DNA of 64,000 nt from Oleidesulfovibrio alaskensis DSM 16109 (GCF_000482745.1 NZ_KI519496.1:62001-126000); one strand, 5' to 3'; shown: positions 1 to 9,060, counted from the stretch's first letter. Numbers and translations are program-made. The notes: generated by a model from the sequence alone, not told the origin.

Positions 1-443
1 CCCAGCTCTTCATAGGCCACAACCTCGGCGGCCAGAACACACTGTGACAGCAGCGCACCGGCGCCGCCCGTGGCTCCCAGATACACAGCGCCATGCTCAC
101 ACATGGCGTTGCGCACCGTGTCGCTGCGCTTGCCCTTGCCTATGGTGGCACGCACCCCCAGTGCAAGCATGCGGGGAGTGTAGCTGTCCATCCGGCCGCT
201 TGTGGTGGGCCCTGCCGACCCGATGGGGCGTCCCGGCGGCGCGGGTGCCGGTCCCACATAGTACACGACCGCTCCTTCCGTCGGAAAAGGCGGGGTGCCG
301 CCGCTGTCCAGCTGTTCCATGATGCGTTTGTGCGCCGCATCGCGGGCTGTATATATATCGCCCGAAAGCAGCACGACATCACCGGCGCGCAGTTGCAGCA
401 CATCCTCAGACCTGAGTGGTGTGGTAAGATGCCAGGTAGCCAT
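1..443 (-). CDS. Fumarate hydratase class I, beta subunit (partial)
   Basis: Beta subunit of a two-subunit iron-sulfur fumarate hydratase (fumarate/malate interconversion, cytoplasm). The frame opens at the ATG complementary to 441-443 and runs off the left edge, so only the first 147 residues are visible. Family landmarks are LLSGDIYTARDAAHKR near residue 25, GPTTSGRMDSYTPRML near residue 78 and GKGKRSD near residue 102. The start codon shares its A with the alpha-subunit stop (TGATG), so the two chains are translationally coupled, as expected for a heteromeric enzyme. L(+)-tartrate dehydratase beta is a close relative and cannot be excluded by sequence alone, but nothing nearby points to tartrate use. 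Confidence 0.93.
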   Translation of the reverse strand, partial: MATWHLTTPLRSEDVLQLRAGDVVLLSGDIYTARDAAHKRIMEQLDSGGTPPFPTEGAVVYYVGPAPAPPGRPIGSAGPTTSGRMDSYTPRMLALGVRATIGKGKRSDTVRNAMCEHGAVYLGATGGAGALLSQCVLAAEVVAYEEL

Positions 444-1282
444 CAGAGAATCACCTCTCTGTGCCGCGCCGAATGGCACTGCACATTCACCGCCACAGGC
501 AGGCTGGCAATATGGCAGGGATGCAGGGCAATTTTCACAGCCAGACATGTCGTGCGTCCGCCAAGGCCCATGGGACCGATGCCCAGCGCGTTGAGCGCAT
601 CCAGCAGCTCGGTTTCCATGGCGGCCACTTCCGCATCGGGGTGCACGTCGTCCAGTCTGCGGAACAGCGCCCGCTTTGCCCGCGCGGGAGCAAGGTCGAA
701 CGTACCGCCTATACCCACTCCCACGATGGTGGGCGGGCAGGGGTTGGGACCGGCTTCGGCCATGCGGCGTACCACAAATTCCTTTATACCCTGCCAGCCC
801 TGCGCGGGGGTCAGCATGGTGCAGCGCGACATGTTTTCGCTGCCGCCGCCTTTGGCCATATAGCGTATGGTCAGCCGGTCGCCTTCCACCAGTTCCGTAT
901 GCACGATGGCGGGACGGTTGTCGCCGGTGTTGCAGCGCGTAAGCGGATGGCACATGGACTTGCGCAGGCAGCCTTCTTCATACGCCTGCGCCATGGCGCT
1001 GTTCAGCACATGCTGCAGCGAACCGCCACCCAGACGCACGTCTTCGCCCATTTCCACAAAAAAGACCGCAGCGCCGGTGTCCTGACACAATGCCAGTCCG
1101 CCGGATGCGGCAAGGTCGGCGTTTTCCAGCAGCTGACGCAGCACCTCTCTGCCCGAAGCCGAAGTCTCACTCTCCATGCTGCTTTTCAATGCGGCGTACA
1201 CATCATCGCCCAACACCCTGTTGGCGGCCAGAATCATCTGCCGTACCGCAGCGTGCACAGCGGACGCTTCTATTATCCTCAT
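443..1282 (-). CDS. Fumarate hydratase class I, alpha subunit
   Basis: Alpha subunit (279 residues) of the iron-sulfur fumarase whose beta subunit follows directly. By comparison with FumA-type enzymes, the [4Fe-4S] ligands should be the Cys of LCQDTG (residue 66), the Cys of NPCPPTIVG and the Cys of VNVQCHSARH near the C-terminus; all three are present. The conserved CNTGDNRPAI and GGGSENMSRC segments are also intact. I chose the start at 1282 (MRIIEAS) because AAGGTG lies about 9 bases upstream; an in-frame extension to 1369 reads like non-coding sequence. In sulfate reducers this enzyme serves fumarate respiration/disproportionation and the partial citric-acid cycle. A tartrate dehydratase is the only serious alternative. 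Confidence 0.95.
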   Translation of the reverse strand: MRIIEASAVHAAVRQMILAANRVLGDDVYAALKSSMESETSASGREVLRQLLENADLAASGGLALCQDTGAAVFFVEMGEDVRLGGGSLQHVLNSAMAQAYEEGCLRKSMCHPLTRCNTGDNRPAIVHTELVEGDRLTIRYMAKGGGSENMSRCTMLTPAQGWQGIKEFVVRRMAEAGPNPCPPTIVGVGIGGTFDLAPARAKRALFRRLDDVHPDAEVAAMETELLDALNALGIGPMGLGGRTTCLAVKIALHPCHIASLPVAVNVQCHSARHREVIL

Positions 1283-1473
1283 ATGGTCACACCTTTTCCG
1301 ACATATTGCAGACATACCGGCCCGCGCGGCGGCATACGGCACCGGACACGGCCCCGTCCGCGCGCGCAACCCCTGTCTTAAACGTCTTCTTTGCGTTCGT
1401 CACCCCCATACAGTGGCATAACATGCCCCGCATGTTCATTTTTTGCACCATATCCGCCGGAGAGATCGCACAT

Positions 1474-1500
1474 AAAAAAGCCGCCCCTTACGGGGCGGCC
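1474..1500 (-). terminator. Intrinsic terminator for the SulP/hexapeptide unit
   Basis: GCCGCCCC-TTA-CGGGGCGGC forms a perfect 8-bp stem with a 3-base loop. On the minus strand it is followed by six T, so it ends transcription coming leftward from the gene stopping at 1548 and insulates the fumarase genes. Confidence 0.9.
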
Positions 1501-1547
1501 GTCAATGTTTCAGGTTTCCGGCGGTGCGGCGCACAGGCCGCAGCCCG

Positions 1548-2981
1548 CTAGGAGCCGTTGTTGGGCTGAATGAGAATGGTCGGATACATGCCGCGCGGGT
1601 CACCGTCCTGATAGGGCTGGATGATGTTGAACGTGAAGTTCTTACCCTTCTGTGCGTGTCCTGTGCCTTCGCTGCCATCAAAAAATGCACCGTTTTCGCT
1701 GAGAATACGTTTGATGCGCTTTTTGAAGGAATCAAGGAACGGACCGCCCTTGCCGCGGAAGGTCATACGCCCCATGGTCACTTCACCGTCCACTTTGGCA
1801 AACTCTTCAAAGCTGATGGAATGGGCAGCCAGATCGGCCTTGTTGCGGATATATCCCCACACAAGGTGACCGGCCGGAATTTCCAGCGGCTCTTCCAGAT
1901 CGATGATGGTGTGCGGCATGACCACGCATCCGTCACCGATTTTCAGCGGACTGCTTTCGCTGCCCTGCAGGAACGAGTTGAACCCGGTGAAGATCATGTC
2001 GCCCAGATGCGCGTTGATGATCTTTCCGCCGTGGGCAGTGACGCAGTTGCGTTCCAGACGGCTGTTGATGATGTAGCAGTTTTCCTGCGCGTTGCTGCCC
2101 TTGCCCATCCATGCGTTATCCAGATAGGCGCGCTGTGACACCAGCACATTTTCGCCGATGACGGTGTCGCCTTTTATGACGGCATATCCGCTGACGGACG
2201 CACCGGAAGCCGACCCGGCGCCGCTGGCCATATGACCCGAGGCAAAGACCTCCTCGAAATCCTCCTGCCGCACTTCCACAAACTCCATGAGGACGCCTGT
2301 GGGGCAGGAACCGGCTTCCTGCGATATGTACTTGTCAAGAATGGCTTTATCAAAGCTGTAGTGGAACTCCAGCTCATCACCGCTCTTTATCCATATCTGT
2401 CCGGGTTCCACGCATTTGCCCACCAGTTCGCCTGTCTGCACATACGAGAAGTAGCGCACCACGCTGTTGTGGATGGTGGAAAGGTCCACCGTTGCAAAGG
2501 AACCGATGAAGCTGCCTTCCGTAAGCGAACCGTGGATGTTTGCATAAGGCATGGCCACGGTGTTGCGGATGGTGAACTCTTCCGGCGATTCCGGATCGTG
2601 CGAGTTGGAATGCACCAGCGTCTTGTTCAGAAAGCTGTCCTTGATGGTGATGACCTCGTCGTCATGCAGAGGAATCATCTTGCCGTCGCAGACAAAATGC
2701 TGACCCTTGCGCTTCAGTTCGTCACCGCGGATATCGCTCTTGTACAACGCAGAATGCAGCACGTTGACACGGCCCAGAAAGTAGCTGCCGGCAAGACTCG
2801 AGTTCTTGAAGTGGAAATGCACGGGGTCATCGGCCGAAAGGCCGTAGAATGCATAGAACTTCGAGTAATGCAGGTGCGGCGTCTGCCGGCGCACGTAGTC
2901 GCCCACGTCAAACTTCTGATGGCGAAGGTTGACGTTCACCCGGTCAATGATGCGCTCCAGAAGCAATTCCAGCTGCGTCAT
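1548..2981 (-). CDS. Hexapeptide-repeat (left-handed beta-helix) protein of unknown role beside a SulP permease
   Basis: A 477-residue soluble protein without signal peptide or membrane segment. The centre (about residues 245-400) has the spaced small/aliphatic pattern of a left-handed beta-helix: SGYAVIKGDTVIGENVLVSQ, then GKGSNAQENCYII and GDGCVVMPHTIIDLEEPLEI. The first 240 residues show a weaker version of the same pattern, and the last 80 are charged. Most hexapeptide acyltransferases are about 200 residues, so this is a large and unusual member, and I cannot see the His expected of an acyltransferase. It lies 58 bp downstream of the SulP gene on the same strand and shares its terminator, which suggests a partner of the permease. 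A start at 2981 is supported by GGAGA 9 bases upstream. Function not known to me. Confidence 0.88.
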   Translation of the reverse strand: MTQLELLLERIIDRVNVNLRHQKFDVGDYVRRQTPHLHYSKFYAFYGLSADDPVHFHFKNSSLAGSYFLGRVNVLHSALYKSDIRGDELKRKGQHFVCDGKMIPLHDDEVITIKDSFLNKTLVHSNSHDPESPEEFTIRNTVAMPYANIHGSLTEGSFIGSFATVDLSTIHNSVVRYFSYVQTGELVGKCVEPGQIWIKSGDELEFHYSFDKAILDKYISQEAGSCPTGVLMEFVEVRQEDFEEVFASGHMASGAGSASGASVSGYAVIKGDTVIGENVLVSQRAYLDNAWMGKGSNAQENCYIINSRLERNCVTAHGGKIINAHLGDMIFTGFNSFLQGSESSPLKIGDGCVVMPHTIIDLEEPLEIPAGHLVWGYIRNKADLAAHSISFEEFAKVDGEVTMGRMTFRGKGGPFLDSFKKRIKRILSENGAFFDGSEGTGHAQKGKNFTFNIIQPYQDGDPRGMYPTILIQPNNGS

Positions 2982-3000
2982 GGCTTGTCTCCGTAACAGC

Positions 3001-3024
3001 GCGGTCCCATTGCCGCGGGACCGC
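3001..3024 (-). other. Intercistronic stem-loop between SulP and hexapeptide genes
   Basis: GCGGTCCC (3001-3008) pairs perfectly with GGGACCGC (3017-3024). There is no T-run, so it is more likely an mRNA processing or stability element, or a translation-control hairpin just ahead of the downstream ribosome site, than a terminator. Confidence 0.6.
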
Positions 3025-3039
3025 AGTTGTCGGTTGTTC

Positions 3040-5166
3040 CTACGTCAATGCGCAGTAGGTTGTTAGCGGACAGTTGTCCTCGGCTCCGTTTTTATGAGCC
3101 TTTTCATGGATTTCGCACAAGGCAGCGTCCATGGTCGCGTATATGTGGTCTTCTCCGATGCGTTCCCACACGTGGGTACGCTTGAGCACCGCAGTGACAG
3201 CCTCGTTCATGCCCGAAAAAGACAGATCGATGCCGGCGCTGCGTACACGGTCGATAAGCAGTCCCAGTGCTTCTTCGCCCGATGCGTCAATATCGTTGAT
3301 GCCGTTGCACACTATCAGAATGTGGCGCAGGCGGGGCATGGCCTCCATGCGTTCCATTATCTGGTCTTCCAGAAAGCTGGCGTTGGCGAAAAACAGCGGC
3401 CCGTCAAAACGGACAACGGCCATATACTCGCACTGACGCAGCCCTCTGGCCTCCGCATCGCGCATATCCAGATTTTCGTCGCGCGACAGGTTCGCCACGC
3501 GGGGACGCATGGATTTATACAGGAACACACCCAGCGACAGCACCACGCCCACAAAGATACCCTTGTCCAGATGCGGCGCAAACGCCAGCGTGCACAGAAA
3601 AGATACAATGGAAATGGCACCGTCGTACCACTGGGCCTTCCATGCATGGCGGAAGCCCTGCGCGTTGATCAGCCCGATAACCGCCATCATGATGACCGCT
3701 GCCAGCACCGACTGCGGGAGATGATACAGCAGCGGGGTGAAAAACAGCAGCACAATGACCACAGCCATGGATGTGAACACGCTGGAAAGCCCGCTTACGG
3801 CACCGGAAGCCAGGTTGACCGCCGAACGCGAAAACGAACCGGATGCGGGATAGCTTTTGCCCACCGCGCCCAGAATGTTGGCAAGCCCCTGCCCCACAAG
3901 TTCCTGGTTGGGGTCAAGACGCTGACCTGTTTTGGCGGCCATGGCCTTGGCAATGGAAATGGCTTCCATAAAGCCCAGCAGCGAAATAATGGCAGCATAG
4001 GGAAGCAGCTGCAGCATGACGCTGATATCAAGGGTCGGAATGGAAAGCGTGGGCAGACCGCTGGGCACGGTGCCCACCACCGCACCGCCGCCCATCATGG
4101 GCAGTGCGTTCACGTCAAGAGGTCTGTTACCCACCTTCAGGCGCCACACGCGTCCGTCGGTCTGCATACCGTCGGGAGTCTGCCCCTGCTGATAAAAAAG
4201 CATGGAGCCGTCGGCCATGACCACACCGTCAAACAGCATGTCGCGCAGCGCGGCTCTGTCGTTATGAATGCCGCCTTTCAGGCGGTCCATGGCCAGCCCC
4301 ACTTCCTTGATGCGGTATTCCAGCTCAAGGTGGGCATTGTCATCGGCCAGGCCTTTTGCTTCTTCAAGCTTTCTGCCCAGCTCCGCGCGTTTTTCTCCCA
4401 GTGCGGGAATGGCGTTCACCTTCTGGTTAAAGGCGGCGATCAGCTCCGAGGCCGCGGGGGCCTTGAGCGCGGTAACGGGAGCCTTGGCATCGTGCTGAAA
4501 CCCGATACCCCACGATATGGTGGTGGTCAGCGCCACGGCCACCAGCACGTTGGGCACCTTGGGCATGTACCGTTTGAGCAGATACATGATGGCAAAGGCC
4601 AGCACCCCCATGACAAGGGTCGGCCAGTGCGTGAAATTCATTGCGCTTTCAATGACGCGGATAATGGTTTCGTAGTGATGCTCGGCTTTGTCCACATACA
4701 CGCCGAACAGCTTGGAAAGCTGCGAGGTGGCAATGATGATGGCCGCCGCGTTGGTAAACCCGTTGACCACGGGGTGCGACAGAAAGTTAACCACCAGCCC
4801 CAGCCGCAGTACACCCAGCGCCAGCTGAAAAAGTCCCACCATCAGAGCCAGCATGATGGCGTATGCTATGTACGCCTCGCTGCCCTGCGTGGCGAGAGGA
4901 GCAAGCGAGGCCGAGGTCATCAGTGAGACCACAGCCACCGGACCGGTGGCAAGCTGACGGCTGGAACCGAACAGCGCCGCTACCAGCGGAGGAAGAAAAG
5001 AGGCGTACAGACCGTAATATGGAGGCAATCCCGCAAGCTGCGCATAGGCCATGGACTGCGGAATTAGGACCAGCGCCACCGTGAGACCGGAAATCAGATC
5101 CGCTCTCAGGCTTTCGCCGGTATACCCTTTGAACCATCCGAGGAAAGGGAAGACTCTCGTCAGCAT
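3040..5166 (-). CDS. SulP family anion permease with STAS domain and a large loop insert
   Basis: Inner-membrane SulP transporter, 708 residues. The N-terminal half has the family signature (LIPQSMAYAQLAGLPPYYGL, about residues 37-56) and successive hydrophobic helices. From about residue 575 a STAS domain follows, including the phosphate-loop-like segment NDIDASGEEAL. Typical SulP proteins are 500-600 residues. The extra length is a polar insert at about residues 224-369 (4060-4495), containing a charged helical stretch (KRAELGRKLEEAKGLADDN) and then a beta-rich part, between two membrane spans. Substrate could be sulfate, bicarbonate or another anion; a sulfate reducer makes sulfate attractive but family membership does not prove it. 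Start 5166 (MLTRVFPFLGW) has GGGTG upstream; an in-frame extension to 5286 is less likely. Confidence 0.92.
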   Translation of the reverse strand: MLTRVFPFLGWFKGYTGESLRADLISGLTVALVLIPQSMAYAQLAGLPPYYGLYASFLPPLVAALFGSSRQLATGPVAVVSLMTSASLAPLATQGSEAYIAYAIMLALMVGLFQLALGVLRLGLVVNFLSHPVVNGFTNAAAIIIATSQLSKLFGVYVDKAEHHYETIIRVIESAMNFTHWPTLVMGVLAFAIMYLLKRYMPKVPNVLVAVALTTTISWGIGFQHDAKAPVTALKAPAASELIAAFNQKVNAIPALGEKRAELGRKLEEAKGLADDNAHLELEYRIKEVGLAMDRLKGGIHNDRAALRDMLFDGVVMADGSMLFYQQGQTPDGMQTDGRVWRLKVGNRPLDVNALPMMGGGAVVGTVPSGLPTLSIPTLDISVMLQLLPYAAIISLLGFMEAISIAKAMAAKTGQRLDPNQELVGQGLANILGAVGKSYPASGSFSRSAVNLASGAVSGLSSVFTSMAVVIVLLFFTPLLYHLPQSVLAAVIMMAVIGLINAQGFRHAWKAQWYDGAISIVSFLCTLAFAPHLDKGIFVGVVLSLGVFLYKSMRPRVANLSRDENLDMRDAEARGLRQCEYMAVVRFDGPLFFANASFLEDQIMERMEAMPRLRHILIVCNGINDIDASGEEALGLLIDRVRSAGIDLSFSGMNEAVTAVLKRTHVWERIGEDHIYATMDAALCEIHEKAHKNGAEDNCPLTTYCALT

Positions 5167-6064
5167 TCGTTCACCCGTCGCTTTGTATCTTCCGCAGCCG
5201 GACGGAATAATCCTGCCCTGCCCGACGCGGAAACTGCCTGAACATGCCGGAAAAAACCGGCAGCGATGCACAAGGATTCCCGGCACCCGCGCGGGCCACT
5301 GCGCGCTGCCATGCGGAACCCTGCCGCACCGTCATAACTGCAAACACTCCGGCCAGATGCATACCGGCTGCCCACCGGCGCTTCCGGCTGCCCGCCGGAA
5401 AGCATATGTTCAATGCATATGACCAATTGTGACCCTTAAAAATTTTTCTCCCAAAACACAAGGTAAAAATTTCACAAGCTATAATATATGTCAAAACAAA
5501 GACATAGAAGTCATTTCGACAGACTTGAAAGTTTTGTCAACCTCTTTCTGGGATGTGATTTTTTACACAGGACGCCTGCCCCCGGGCCGCCGGCACACAC
5601 GTGCCCCCCGCACAGGCCTGCATGCCGTACGGCTTTGAACACCCCTACCCCGCATCAGGCATGGACCACGGACCCCGCACCCGAAGCGTTTTGGCAGCCA
5701 ACCCGTACAGGGTATGCCGCAGGCGGCAGAACAGTGCCCCGTCGCACAACGGTTCAAAGCGGCGCACACCTTTTCCGCAGCAGGCTGCAGCAAAATGCAG
5801 CAGCGCACCACCATGAGACATCTGCTCGTTCCCGAGTCAAACAAGCGGCCGCAGGTGCACAGGGCATTCTGCACACACCGTGCCTGAAAGAGGTGTTCAC
5901 GAAAGACAGATTGCCCCGCCATAAAATATTTCTTTATGCATGCCGCATTAGCGCCGCATGCGTTATTCCAATCAAAGCCTAAAACCTGATTATGGGCAGT
6001 GTGTCAACACCCGCCATGTTGCATGATGTCCATATGCGTATTTCCTGTGATTTTTTTCGCGCAT
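5167..6064. promoter_or_regulatory. Gene-free interval; AT-rich promoter region for the SulP gene
   Basis: About 900 bases with no convincing gene. Long frames here are rich in Pro, Arg, His and Cys and have no ribosome site. At 5425-5560 the sequence turns abruptly AT-rich, and on the minus strand it carries TATTAT (5481-5486) and TTGACA (5489-5494), plausible core-promoter pieces for the leftward SulP gene, though no well-spaced pair is obvious. A direct repeat GCATATG-N6-GCATATG (5402-5408, 5415-5421), each half containing the palindrome CATATG, could be an operator. I see nothing recognisable from 5600 to 6060. Confidence 0.4.
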
Positions 6065-6097
6065 CAAAAAAAAACGGCCCCGCAACGGGGGCCGTTT
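6065..6097 (-). terminator. Intrinsic terminator of the kdsB-carA-TPR operon
   Basis: AAACGGCCCC and GGGGCCGTTT flank a short loop (6072-6096). On the minus strand the stem is followed by nine T. It sits about 50 bases after the stop of the TPR gene. Confidence 0.9.
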
Positions 6098-6142
6098 CAT
6101 TTATTATCATTTTCATGCAGACCGGAAGATATCAAACCGGCG

Positions 6143-6943
6143 TCACTGGATTTTTTTCAGTGCGAAGTTGAGCATCTTTTCCGCTTCCACAAAGTCGGGT
6201 TTTAATTTCAGAGCCATACCCGCAGCCTTGGCTACTCTGTCCCACTTGCCCCAGTCCACATACAGCCGGCCGAGGTTAAAAAACAGATGCGGGTCATGCC
6301 CCGTGTACTTGGCAGCCTTGAAGTAATACTTTTCGGCCACGTCGAACTTGCCCAGCTTGCGCAGGGCAATGCCGATACGGTTGTACAGATGCACCGACTC
6401 GGGGCTTTCATCCAGCGCCTGCGCAAGGTATTCAAAAGCTTCTTCGTAGCGGCCCGCTTTCAGAAAGCGGTCGCCAATCTCGCCCTTCAGCTCGGCATCG
6501 TCTTCAAACCGGGCAACCAGTCCGCGGAAGTGTTTCTGCGCATCCTCAAACTGACGGTCGTCCAGCATCTGCTGCCCGCGCCGCATCTCAGCCTCTTTCG
6601 ACGCTTCAAACTGCCTGAGCTGTTCCTGCGCTTCGGACACGGCGGCCTCTTCCAGCGCCTTGACCAGCGATGCCACCACATCCAGCACTTCACGTTCCGC
6701 ACCGGGTTTGTAAGAAATGGTCAACGGAAAAACCCTGCGCAGTTCGGCGTCATTATTCAGATGATGCGCCGCATCATCCAGCAGACGCTCGAATTCCTCT
6801 TTCTCCGCCTTCATCAGCGGGTTTTTAAGAACAGCCAGCAAAGCAGTGTGATACGACTGCGCAGCGGGCATAACCTTGCCCTGCCGCAGCAGCGAACGCA
6901 CCTGCGTAAGCTGTTTCCGCGCTCTGGTCAGTTCAGCAGACAT
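6143..6943 (-). CDS. Tetratricopeptide repeat protein
   Basis: A 266-residue, probably cytoplasmic protein. After a charged N-terminal helical region (residues 1-130), the C-terminal part shows TPR units: GDRFLKAGRYEEAFEYLAQA, YNRIGIALRKLGKFDVAEKY and FFNLGRLYVDWGKWDRVAKA, with the usual W/L-G-Y-A-P spacing. TPRs bind partner proteins; no enzymatic domain is visible. It is the last gene after kdsB and carA, 21 bp downstream of carA with its own GGAGAA site, and ends at a strong terminator. The context gives no specific job. Confidence 0.85.
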   Translation of the reverse strand: MSAELTRARKQLTQVRSLLRQGKVMPAAQSYHTALLAVLKNPLMKAEKEEFERLLDDAAHHLNNDAELRRVFPLTISYKPGAEREVLDVVASLVKALEEAAVSEAQEQLRQFEASKEAEMRRGQQMLDDRQFEDAQKHFRGLVARFEDDAELKGEIGDRFLKAGRYEEAFEYLAQALDESPESVHLYNRIGIALRKLGKFDVAEKYYFKAAKYTGHDPHLFFNLGRLYVDWGKWDRVAKAAGMALKLKPDFVEAEKMLNFALKKIQ

Positions 6944-6964
6944 TCTTTTCTCCGGTCGGCACGG

Positions 6965-8092
6965 CTACTTTCCCAGATGTTCGCGCAGCAGTTTGCGGAA
7001 CCTGCCGAAGAAGTAGTGGCTGTCGTTGGGTCCCGGGCTGGCTTCGGGGTGGTGCTGCACCGAAATGACCGGTTTGACGGTATGCTCGAAACCCTCAAGC
7101 GTATTGTCATTCAGGTTCACATGGGTCACACGCACATCGGGAACTGCATCCAACTCTACACAGAACCCGTGGTTTTGCGAAGAGACTTCTATGCGCCCCG
7201 TTGTCAGGTCCTTCACCGGGCTGTTGCAGCCGTGGTGCCCGAATTTAAGCTTGCGCGTGGTACCGCCCAGCGCATGCCCGAGCAGCTGATGCCCCAGACA
7301 GATGCCGGCCACGGGCATCATGTCGGTCAGTTTTGCGATTTCGGCTATTTCAGCCTTCAGCGTTGCCGGGTCTCCGGGACCGTTGGAAAGGAACACGGCC
7401 TCGGCACCGCAACGCTGCACGTCCTGCGCGGTAAAAGAAGGCGGCACCACAAGCAGGTCCAGTCCTTCTGCGGCAAGCAGGCGCAGAATATTCCATTTGA
7501 TGCCGAAGTCATAGACCACCACACGCGGCCCCTTGCCCGGCCATGCGTACACCCCGTCCTGCAGAGTCACTTTCTGAGGGCGCTCGCCGTCCCAGCGGTA
7601 AGGGCTTTCGGGTGCCACGCGCACAACCAGATTCTGGCCTTCCATGGACGGCAGGTCTTTTGCCCGCTGCACCAGCGCCGCGGGGTCGGTCTCCGCAGTG
7701 GAGATAATGCCCCGCATGGCTCCGTGCATGCGCAGATGACGGGTAAGGGCGCGGGTGTCTATGCCTTCGATGCCCATAATTCCGTTACGCTTGAGATAAT
7801 CGGGAAGCGACGCCACGGAACGCCAGTTGGAGGGCACCTTGCAGCATTCCTTAACAATGAACGCCTCAACGTGCACCTTGCCGGATTCCACGTCTTCGCG
7901 GGTCACTCCGTAGTTGCCGATAAGCGGATAGGTCATGCAGACCATCTGCCCCGCATACGAAGGATCCGTCAGCACTTCCTGATAGCCGGTCATGCCGGTG
8001 TTGAAAATCACCTCACCACCCGTCTCTCCGGGGCCGGTAAAGGAACGGCCTTCCAGTACGAAGCCGTCTTCAAGGGCCAGCAGCGCTCTCAT
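6965..8092 (-). CDS. carA: Carbamoyl-phosphate synthase small (glutaminase) subunit
   Basis: CarA, 375 residues. It releases ammonia from glutamine for the large subunit CarB, feeding arginine and pyrimidine synthesis. The N-terminal domain begins RALLALEDGFVLEGRSF. The C-terminal class I amidotransferase domain has the nucleophile loop GICLGHQLLGHAL and the His/Glu motif QHHPEASPGPNDSHYFF near the C-terminus, so the triad is complete. It overlaps the kdsB stop by ATGA and is probably translationally coupled to it. carB, usually the next gene, is not in the window. Full length for the family. Confidence 0.97.
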   Translation of the reverse strand: MRALLALEDGFVLEGRSFTGPGETGGEVIFNTGMTGYQEVLTDPSYAGQMVCMTYPLIGNYGVTREDVESGKVHVEAFIVKECCKVPSNWRSVASLPDYLKRNGIMGIEGIDTRALTRHLRMHGAMRGIISTAETDPAALVQRAKDLPSMEGQNLVVRVAPESPYRWDGERPQKVTLQDGVYAWPGKGPRVVVYDFGIKWNILRLLAAEGLDLLVVPPSFTAQDVQRCGAEAVFLSNGPGDPATLKAEIAEIAKLTDMMPVAGICLGHQLLGHALGGTTRKLKFGHHGCNSPVKDLTTGRIEVSSQNHGFCVELDAVPDVRVTHVNLNDNTLEGFEHTVKPVISVQHHPEASPGPNDSHYFFGRFRKLLREHLGK

Positions 8093-8838
8093 CCTTCGTT
8101 CTCCCGTATCATGTTGATAATTACGTCGATATCCCCGGGGCGGTCCACACCGTGCGTCCGGTATGCCGTTTCCACCACCCGTATGGGTATATTGTTTTCC
8201 AGAAGCCGCAGCTGCTCCAGTTTTTCCGTACGCTCAAGCACGGACTGTTCCAGCTGCGTAAAACGCCGCAGAGCCTGATACCGGAAAGCATACAGCCCCA
8301 CGTGCCCCATGCAGGGCGCACCGGACTGCCCGTCGCGGCAGTACGGTATGGCTGCCCGCGAAAAATACAGAGCGTCACCCCCCGCCGTGCACACCACCTT
8401 GACCACATCGGGACAGGCGGCCTGCTGCGGGCTGATGGCCCGCGCCAGAGTGGTTACCTGCACGGCGGCATCTTCAGCAAAAGGCCGCACCAGCTCGGAA
8501 AGCATGCGCGGCTCCAGTGCGGGCTCGTCACCCTGAATATTAACCACCACGGCGTCCTCGTCCAGCTGCAGCAGCGTTGCCGCTTCAAAAACGCGGTCGG
8601 TGCCGCTGGGGTGGTCGGAACGGGTCATCACATACGGCACGTCCAGCGCGTGCGCCGCTTCCGCAATCCGTCCGTCGTCCGTGGCCAGCACCACCTGCTG
8701 CAGCTGCGGACACAGGCTTGCCCTGTGCCACACATGCCAGAACATGGGGCGGCCCTGAATATCTGCCAACGGTTTGCCGGGAAAACGGGAAGAATCGTAT
8801 CGTGCCGGGATTATTCCGTAACATGCTGTTGCGGTCAT
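8089..8838 (-). CDS. kdsB: 3-deoxy-manno-octulosonate cytidylyltransferase (CMP-Kdo synthetase)
   Basis: KdsB, 249 residues, activates Kdo with CTP for lipid A-core assembly in the cytoplasm. Signature near the start: GIIPARYDSSRFPGKPLADI, followed by SDHPSGTDRVFEAA, NIQGDEPALEP and HVGLYAFRYQALRRF, all standard for KdsB. I chose the ATG at 8838 because AGGA lies 5 bases upstream and the family begins just before the IPAR motif; a longer in-frame start would add unrelated residues. A second KdsB-like gene lies at 45750 in the glycan cluster. This copy, in a housekeeping operon, is the likelier lipid A-Kdo enzyme. Confidence 0.95.
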   Translation of the reverse strand: MTATACYGIIPARYDSSRFPGKPLADIQGRPMFWHVWHRASLCPQLQQVVLATDDGRIAEAAHALDVPYVMTRSDHPSGTDRVFEAATLLQLDEDAVVVNIQGDEPALEPRMLSELVRPFAEDAAVQVTTLARAISPQQAACPDVVKVVCTAGGDALYFSRAAIPYCRDGQSGAPCMGHVGLYAFRYQALRRFTQLEQSVLERTEKLEQLRLLENNIPIRVVETAYRTHGVDRPGDIDVIINMIRENEG

Positions 8839-9031
8839 GAGTCCTGCCGGAATATAGCTGCGTGGCGGCGGGTGCCGCCCGGTAACAGTGCGCCAAATCG
8901 ATGGACTATACCTGCAAACGCCGCAGGAGGAAAGAGCTTTCAACCGGCCGGAACCCGCACGGACTGCCGCAAATCGGCAGGACACGCAACATACTGCCGC
9001 TGCGGATTATTTTCAGCGCTCATGCCTTATG

Positions 9032-9060
9032 TTGACCGCACACCGCATCTATAGCATAAC
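9032..9060 (+). promoter_or_regulatory. Candidate sigma-70 promoter for prfC
   Basis: TTGACC (9032-9037) and CATAAC (9055-9060) are separated by 17 bases, 60 bases ahead of the prfC start, in the only AT-richer part of the divergent kdsB/prfC spacer. Assigned by eye only. Confidence 0.4.

Noticed and set aside
1176..1551. Plus-strand frames opposite the fumarase promoter
   Set aside because: Low-quality composition and overlap with the terminator at 1474.
2232..2996. Long frame antisense to the hexapeptide protein
   Set aside because: It mirrors the codon structure of a convincing gene on the other strand and has no start signal or family match.
3094..4926. 610-residue plus-strand frame opposite the SulP gene
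   Set aside because: His/Gln/Arg-rich mirror of a clear transporter gene; a typical GC-rich antisense frame.
5466..5500. A Rex- or CRP/FNR-type site near TTGTGAA upstream of SulP
   Set aside because: Only one half-site is clear; the second half does not match.
5488..5982. 164-residue plus-strand frame in the gap upstream of the SulP gene
   Set aside because: No ribosome site, composition dominated by Pro, His, Arg and Cys, and no family resemblance; it spans the AT-rich promoter region.
6965..8092. Search for carB next to carA
   Set aside because: The downstream gene is a TPR protein; carB is not in the window, so no complete carAB operon is claimed.
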